A stretch of DNA of 64,000 nt, taken from contig NZ_LMPS01000005.1 of the NCBI RefSeq assembly GCF_001424405.1, forward strand, positions 654,268-718,267, in the 5' to 3' direction. Shown one piece after another: positions 59,780 to 64,000 of the stretch. The stretch's first letter is position 1, and each line of letters begins with the position of its first letter. Under the pieces are notes generated by a model that was given only the letters and a program-made list of their open reading frames with translations, was not told where the DNA came from and searched no databases. Origin of the DNA: Dyadobacter sp. Leaf189 (GTDB taxonomy: Bacteria > Bacteroidota > Bacteroidia > Cytophagales > Spirosomataceae). The translations under genes were made by a program, and so were the position numbers.

Positions 59780-60790
59780 ATGCGCTTTTATTCCTTCATT
59801 ATCCCTGTTTACAATCGCCCGGACGAGTTGCAGGAGTTGCTGGAATGCCTGGCAAAGCAAACAATCAAGCATTTTGAAGTGATCGTGGTTGAAGACGGTT
59901 CAAAAGTCAGGGCAGATTCGGTAGTTGCCGGCTTTCAAGGAAAGGTTGATATCAAGTATTTTTTCAAAGAGAATGGAGGACAAGGTTTCGCCCGGAATCA
60001 CGGTTTTGAACGTGCTTCGGGCGATTACTTTATTTTGCTGGACTCAGACGCGCTGATAGAACCGGATTATCTGCAGATAGTAGATACTCATTTAAATACC
60101 AGCTATGTTGATCTGTACGGCGGACCAGATACTGATCACCCGTCTTTTACACCCATTCAAAAGGCGATCAGCTACTCCATGACTTCGCTTTTTACAACGG
60201 GAGGGATTCGCGGGAAGAAGTCGAACATGGGCGGCACATTTCATCCACGCAGCTTCAATATGGGACTTTCGCGGCAGGTTTGGGAGCGAACAGGCGGGTT
60301 TTTGACAAGCAGAATGGGGGAGGATATCCTTTTTAGTATTGCGGCAATCCGGCTGGGTTTTCGGTCCACGCTGATCCCTGAAGCTTTTATTTACCACAAG
60401 CGCAGGACTAAGTTTATCCCGTTTTTCCGTCAGCTCAAATTTTTCGGCAGGGCCCGCATTAACATTGCACGGTTTTACCCCGATGAATTAAAGCTGGTAC
60501 ACGCATTCCCGCTCATTTTTACATTGGCGGTGTGCAGCATTCCGGTCTGGTTTTTTGTTTTCAAACCATTTTTCTACCTCGGAGCTGCATTCCTGCTCTT
60601 CTATGTGCTGCTGCTTTTTACTGATGCATTGATCAAAACAAAACAGCTGAATGTGGCTTTTCTTTCGATAGGCGCAGCTTTTGTGCAGCTTTTTGGATAT
60701 GGGACCGGGTTTTTACAGGAGGGCTGGAAACGGATCTGGGAGAAAAAATCCCACCGGGAAACCGGCGCTGCCATTGAATATCCTTCCTGA
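59780..60790 (+). CDS. Glycosyltransferase family 2 protein
   Basis: A 336-residue membrane-associated GT-A glycosyltransferase. The N-terminal domain opens S-F-I-I-P-V-Y-N-R-P-D-E-L, with V-V-E-D-G-S near residue 37 and a D-x-D-like D-S-D-A near residue 90 (L-L-D-S-D-A-L-I). Two or three C-terminal hydrophobic segments (about 245-310) anchor it. It uses a nucleotide sugar; the acceptor is unknown, probably a cell-surface polysaccharide or lipid. The gene follows hemL by 14 bases and ends beside a palindromic repeat block. Confidence 0.9.
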   Translation: MRFYSFIIPVYNRPDELQELLECLAKQTIKHFEVIVVEDGSKVRADSVVAGFQGKVDIKYFFKENGGQGFARNHGFERASGDYFILLDSDALIEPDYLQIVDTHLNTSYVDLYGGPDTDHPSFTPIQKAISYSMTSLFTTGGIRGKKSNMGGTFHPRSFNMGLSRQVWERTGGFLTSRMGEDILFSIAAIRLGFRSTLIPEAFIYHKRRTKFIPFFRQLKFFGRARINIARFYPDELKLVHAFPLIFTLAVCSIPVWFFVFKPFFYLGAAFLLFYVLLLFTDALIKTKQLNVAFLSIGAAFVQLFGYGTGFLQEGWKRIWEKKSHRETGAAIEYPS

Positions 60791-60795
60791 AAGGA

Positions 60796-60955
60796 GGTTG
60801 GAGTTTATGAGTTTAAGGTTTATGAGTTTGGAGTAAACGAAAGAGAGGCAGTTTCCGGGGAAGCTGCCTCTTAACTTATGCTTAACTAGTGAATTTTATA
60901 CTTTGAATTCATAAACTCCGAGACTCATGAACTCCCAGACTCATAAACTCATTAC
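60796..60955. repeat. Palindromic repeat block with central terminator
   Basis: Between convergent genes, copies of GAGTTTATGAGTTT (60801-60814 and near 60818-60834) on the left are matched by inverted copies (CATAAACTC, CATGAACTC) at about 60910-60950 on the right. In the centre GAGGCAGTTTCC and GGAAGCTGCCTC (60845-60870) form a 12-bp stem with one G-U wobble and a short loop; a T-rich stretch follows. The whole block probably ends both transcripts. Confidence 0.75.
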
Positions 60956-61722
60956 TTCTGGCAGAAATAAACAATTTCCTCCTCGGGTAGCGCATATCTT
61001 TTTACCTCTGCTTTCGAAAGCTCTTCCATTACGAAACGGTCTTCTTTAACTTTAAATCCGCCTTTTTCGAGCTCGTGGTTATAGTTGCGTCCGAACAGGC
61101 GAAGATGATCGTTTTGCAGGAAATGCTTCTCGCGCTCTTTCGGGTCTGTTATCGTAGGATCTTCGTAGGTTGTCGCGTATTTCATATCCTGAGGAGACTG
61201 GATCAATGCCCAGCCGCCCGGCTTCAATACACGATGTAACTCGCTCATTGCTAATACATAATCATCCACGTGCTCCATGACGTGGTTACAAAAAGCAACA
61301 TCAAATGTGTTATCAGGAAAAGGGATCTGATGAATGTCCATCTTAACCTTGGCCAGCGGGGATTCAATGTCCGCCGTGATGTAATCCAGGTTCTTCATTT
61401 TTTCAAACCTGTCGATAAAACAGTATTCGGGCGCAACGTGAAGTACTTTCAGGTTGGACGTGAAAAAATTGGTCTTTTGTCTGAGGTATAAGCCCATCAG
61501 GCGGTGGCGTTCCAGTGAAAGGCAGCCGGGGCACAATGCATTTTCGCGGCTGGATGTATTCCGTCCGTAGGGAAGAAACTTGCGGTAATGGTTATCACAA
61601 ACGGGGCATTGAACTTTGTTGCCGATATAGAAGATACTCAGAAAACGTGCTGCCCAGTGTCCGACCAATTGCAGATAGGGTCGGGGAATGTACCTTAATA
61701 CTAAACTAATGATGGATTTCAT
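60952..61722 (-). CDS. Class I SAM-dependent methyltransferase with zinc-ribbon start
   Basis: A 256-residue protein. Residues about 39-68 contain four cysteines in two pairs (C-P-V-C and C-P-G-C), a zinc-ribbon pattern. The methyltransferase domain follows, with L-H-V-A-P-E near residue 98, I-T-A-D near residue 115, and F-C-N-H-V-M-E-H-V near residue 140 as the motif IV/V region. Its substrate is unknown. It stands alone; the neighbouring GT2 gene is convergent. The family resembles methyltransferases associated with cell-surface polysaccharide loci. Confidence 0.85.
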   Translation of the reverse strand: MKSIISLVLRYIPRPYLQLVGHWAARFLSIFYIGNKVQCPVCDNHYRKFLPYGRNTSSRENALCPGCLSLERHRLMGLYLRQKTNFFTSNLKVLHVAPEYCFIDRFEKMKNLDYITADIESPLAKVKMDIHQIPFPDNTFDVAFCNHVMEHVDDYVLAMSELHRVLKPGGWALIQSPQDMKYATTYEDPTITDPKEREKHFLQNDHLRLFGRNYNHELEKGGFKVKEDRFVMEELSKAEVKRYALPEEEIVYFCQK

Positions 61723-61781
61723 TAAGTCAATTAACTAAAAATTAATAATTTTAGGATCATAAGTTTCTAAAAAATAACTGA

Positions 61782-62156
61782 ATGATTCCATCGATTGATC
61801 CAAAACCACCGGGTAAAAGACTGATAAAGAAAATGTCAACACGCACCAAATGGATGATTTTAGCTCCATGCGGATTGATTCTTTTCAGCTTTGGTCTTAC
61901 CGTGCTCAGCCAGGCTGCCCACGAGCGGCGTATCGGCGAGCCTACTCAGGTGTGGGTTGTTCTTGGTTTGTACAGTCTGGCTTTGATCAATGGCGGACTG
62001 ATTATGTTCGGCGAGGCGCTTCGTTTCCGGATTTTACTGCACGTCCGCCGCGAGACCCGCCGGAGTATGCGTCAGCTCACACGCAAGGTCAACACCAAAT
62101 CATCGGGGAAATCCAAATCGGCCAAAAAAGCAAAAAGCCCTATCAAAGCAGATTGA
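61782..62156 (+). CDS. Hypothetical membrane protein, 124 aa
   Basis: Two hydrophobic segments (about residues 24-46 and 57-78) and a long basic tail (R-R-E-T-R-R-S-M-R-Q-L-T-R-K and K-S-K-S-A-K-K-A-K). No family is recognised. It may be a small inner-membrane protein with a cytoplasmic basic tail able to bind nucleic acid or ribosomes; that is conjecture. An internal ATG at 61833 would shorten it by 17 residues. The spacing from the methyltransferase gene is divergent. Confidence 0.65.
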   Translation: MIPSIDPKPPGKRLIKKMSTRTKWMILAPCGLILFSFGLTVLSQAAHERRIGEPTQVWVVLGLYSLALINGGLIMFGEALRFRILLHVRRETRRSMRQLTRKVNTKSSGKSKSAKKAKSPIKAD

Positions 62157-62190
62157 CAGGACTAGTTGAATAATTTAGGAGAGGCCAATT

Positions 62191-62343
62191 TTATTTTTTG
62201 TTAGCTTCAAACTGCGCCTTGATTGCCTCCACATCGACATTGCGAACCTCTGGTTTACGTAAAAGATCTTTGATCTTAGCAGTACGGTTATTAGCTACCG
62301 CCTTGTTTCTGCGTCCTTTACGTTTCAATTCCGTAACTCCCAT
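62191..62343 (-). CDS. Small basic protein, 50 aa (conserved type)
   Basis: The minus strand from ATG 62343 encodes 50 residues ending at TAA 62191. The opening M-G-V-T-E-L-K-R-K-G-R-R-N-K is very basic, then A-N-N-R-T-A-K-I-K-D-L-L-R-K-P and V-D-V-E-A-I-K-A-Q-F follow, so it is helical with a basic start. I believe similar short proteins occur in other Bacteroidota, but I cannot name a family. It could bind RNA or ribosomes. Codon use looks coding and the start is an ATG. It is divergent from hisS, about 213 bases apart. Confidence 0.65.
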   Translation of the reverse strand: MGVTELKRKGRRNKAVANNRTAKIKDLLRKPEVRNVDVEAIKAQFEANKK

Positions 62344-62433
62344 TGTAAAATATTGTTTTGTGAAAGAGCCGCGAAATTAATCATTTTCTGTTAAATAATG
62401 CAGGCTATCATCACAAATATTGCATAAGCTGGC

Positions 62434-62441
62434 TAACTTTG
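62434..62441 (+). promoter_or_regulatory. -7 element upstream of hisS
   Basis: TAACTTTG fits TAnnTTTG. It would leave a leader of about 115 bases before the hisS ATG, which contains a GCTGCA/TGCAGC hairpin (62497-62517) and a T-run near 62540. The leader may be a regulatory region, but no T-box motif was recognised. Confidence 0.45.
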
Positions 62442-62556
62442 CCACCCAGCCAGCCGCCAAACCATTATCAAATCGCCTTGCCGGGCACTGGTCCGGGCTG
62501 CATCTTAAATTTGCAGCTCAGCTAATCAGGCGGGCTTTTTTTGATCCAATATAATA

Positions 62557-63924
62557 ATGAGTAAACCATCCCTTGCCCGCGGAACCCGTGACTTCGGTCC
62601 AGAACAAATGGTGAAGCGGACCTTTATTTTTGATACGATCCGCCGCTCCTTTCAACGTTACGGGTTTTTGCCCCTGGAAACCCCCGCATTCGAAAACCTG
62701 TCTGTTTTAATGGGTAAATACGGCGATGAGGGTGACCAGCTGTTGTTTAAAATACTTAACTCGGGCGATTTCAGCGGCAAGCTTTCCGATACGGACTGGA
62801 ATGCAGGCTACAAGCCGCTCACTACCAAAATCTCTGAAAAAGGACTGCGTTACGACCTGACCGTTCCGTTTGCACGGTATGTAGTAATGAACCGCGGTAC
62901 GCTGGCAATGCCTTTTAAAAGGTATCAGATCCAGCCCGTCTGGCGCGCCGATCGCCCTCAGAAAGGCAGATACCGTGAGTTTTATCAGTGCGACGCCGAT
63001 GTGGTAGGAACTGATTCACTGCTTTGCGAAGCTGAGATCGTGACACTTTTACATGATATATTGCCCGCGCTTGGCATCAAGGATTTTGTGGTTAAAATTA
63101 ATAACCGCAAGATACTCACGGGCATTGCCGACAAAGTAGGTGCACACGGAATGGAAGGGCCACTTTGTGTGGCCATTGATAAACTGGACAAGATAGGTCA
63201 GGAAAAGGTAGTGGAAGAGCTGCTTGAGAGAGGCTTCTCTGAACAAAGTGTCACTGCATTGGAGCCGATTTTCGCGCTCTCAAACGAGAAAGAACCATTT
63301 GCTGAATTGAGAAGCTGGCTTGCTGATTCGGAGATCGGGTTAAAAGGTATTCAGGAACTGGAGGAAGTTTGGGCGATGGTGAAATTGCTTGGGCTGGAAA
63401 ACCCGCAGATCGAGTTCGATGTTACCCTGGCACGCGGCCTTTCCTATTATACGGGCGCTATTTTCGAGGTTAAAGCGAAAAATGTGCAGATAGGTAGTAT
63501 TTCTGGCGGCGGCCGTTATGATAACCTGACAGGTACTTTCGGTGTTCCGGGGATCTCAGGAGTAGGTATCTCGCTCGGCGTCGACCGCATTTATGATGTA
63601 ATGGAAGAATTGGGCCTCTTTCCCGAGAGCCAGCAAACCAGTACCAAAGTGATGATCTCCAACTTCGACGAGGAAGCATTTAAGTACGGTCTGACGATTT
63701 TACCCAAACTCAGAAATGCCGGAATCAATGCGGAGATCTATCCCGATTCTGTCAAGTTGAAGAAGCAGCTCGATTATGCAGACCGTAAAAGCATCCCGTT
63801 TGTGATCCTCGTAGGTTCCGATGAAATGCAGTCGGGCTTACTGACACTTAAAAATATGAAGACAGGCGAACAGCAGAAATTACATTTGGAAGATATCATA
63901 CCTTCAATAACCCAGGCAATTTAA
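62557..63924 (+). CDS. hisS: Histidine-tRNA ligase
   Basis: A 455-residue class II aminoacyl-tRNA synthetase. Motif 2 is in Y-Q-I-Q-P-V-W-R-A-D-R-P-Q-K-G-R-Y-R-E-F near residue 122, and the HisRS signature L-A-R-G-L-S-Y-Y-T-G-A near residue 293 contacts histidine. The C-terminal anticodon-binding domain starts about residue 360. It charges tRNA-His. The promoter has a plausible -7 element. Length is at the upper side of the bacterial range. Identity is certain. Confidence 0.96.
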   Translation: MSKPSLARGTRDFGPEQMVKRTFIFDTIRRSFQRYGFLPLETPAFENLSVLMGKYGDEGDQLLFKILNSGDFSGKLSDTDWNAGYKPLTTKISEKGLRYDLTVPFARYVVMNRGTLAMPFKRYQIQPVWRADRPQKGRYREFYQCDADVVGTDSLLCEAEIVTLLHDILPALGIKDFVVKINNRKILTGIADKVGAHGMEGPLCVAIDKLDKIGQEKVVEELLERGFSEQSVTALEPIFALSNEKEPFAELRSWLADSEIGLKGIQELEEVWAMVKLLGLENPQIEFDVTLARGLSYYTGAIFEVKAKNVQIGSISGGGRYDNLTGTFGVPGISGVGISLGVDRIYDVMEELGLFPESQQTSTKVMISNFDEEAFKYGLTILPKLRNAGINAEIYPDSVKLKKQLDYADRKSIPFVILVGSDEMQSGLLTLKNMKTGEQQKLHLEDIIPSITQAI

Positions 63925-63972
63925 AACCCTAATTAGGCACTTTTCACTGGCTGCCCGGCAGCTGCATTAAAA

Positions 63973-64000
63973 ATGAACGACGAAATTCTAAGAATTGCAA
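63973..64000 (+). CDS. Start of a further gene (partial)
   Basis: An ATG at 63973, 48 bases after the hisS stop, opens a frame M-N-D-E-I-L-R-I-A that runs off the window end. Nothing about its identity can be said from nine residues. Confidence 0.35.

Noticed and set aside
1..64000. tRNA, rRNA or riboswitch genes
   Set aside because: I scanned the intergenic spaces and saw no cloverleaf, rRNA core or known riboswitch motif; short spacers leave little room for any.

Overview
The window looks like a chromosomal segment of a Bacteroidota bacterium of the Cytophagales, most like Dyadobacter or its relatives. The evidence is: T9SS-type C-terminal sorting domains on two large secreted proteins, TAnnTTTG-type -7 promoter elements, weak or absent Shine-Dalgarno sites, a YidC with a large periplasmic domain, carboxynorspermidine decarboxylase, DUF6134 and DUF1080 proteins. 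The genus is inferred from protein character, not measured. No rRNA, tRNA, insertion sequence, integrase or CRISPR array was found. Coding density is high, and several convergent pairs touch or overlap at their stop codons.

Layout. 1-8 kb: lspA coupled to a DUF1080 protein, an M61 peptidase, a radical-SAM/DUF4130 pair of unknown DNA-related role, a thioredoxin-like protein without its cysteines, a GNAT enzyme and a tandem rhodanese. 8-16 kb: a membrane dihaem cytochrome c, an AraC regulator with a YceI protein, two small unknowns, and a 14-repeat FG-GAP T9SS protein. 16-20 kb: a PNPOx-family flavoprotein divergent from a MocR/PdxR-type regulator that is followed by an MFS transporter, with shared candidate operators. 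20-26 kb: an XRE regulator divergent from a small unknown, a His-rich metal P-type ATPase, a lipoprotein coupled to an M64 peptidase, and a ParA with a small partner. 26-31 kb: a TetR/small protein/MFS operon, then an N6-adenine methylase beside a probable PD-(D/E)XK nuclease and a membrane protein, a likely restriction-modification locus. 31-34.5 kb: a three-gene cluster of two coiled-coil proteins and a membrane-anchored Ppx/GppA-fold protein, the best candidate here for an undescribed system. 34.5-41 kb: a sugar isomerase-like protein, an alpha/beta hydrolase, an MFS transporter, a serine beta-lactamase-like hydrolase and two envelope proteins. 41-48 kb: a complete RND efflux operon (TolC, permease, adaptor) behind an AraC regulator; the permease carries a perfect EF-hand loop in its central cytoplasmic segment. 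48-64 kb: mostly housekeeping genes (bestrophin, DEDDh exonuclease, nspC, PIG-L deacetylase, pyrG, yidC, an LpoA-like TPR plus PBP1-fold protein, hemL, GT2, a methyltransferase, a 50-residue basic protein, hisS).

A recurring non-coding theme is long intergenic inverted repeats built from short tandem units that differ at each site (about 91-158, 31521-31694, 51793-51858, 60796-60955). They share architecture rather than sequence and sit at gene ends, where they probably act as terminators.
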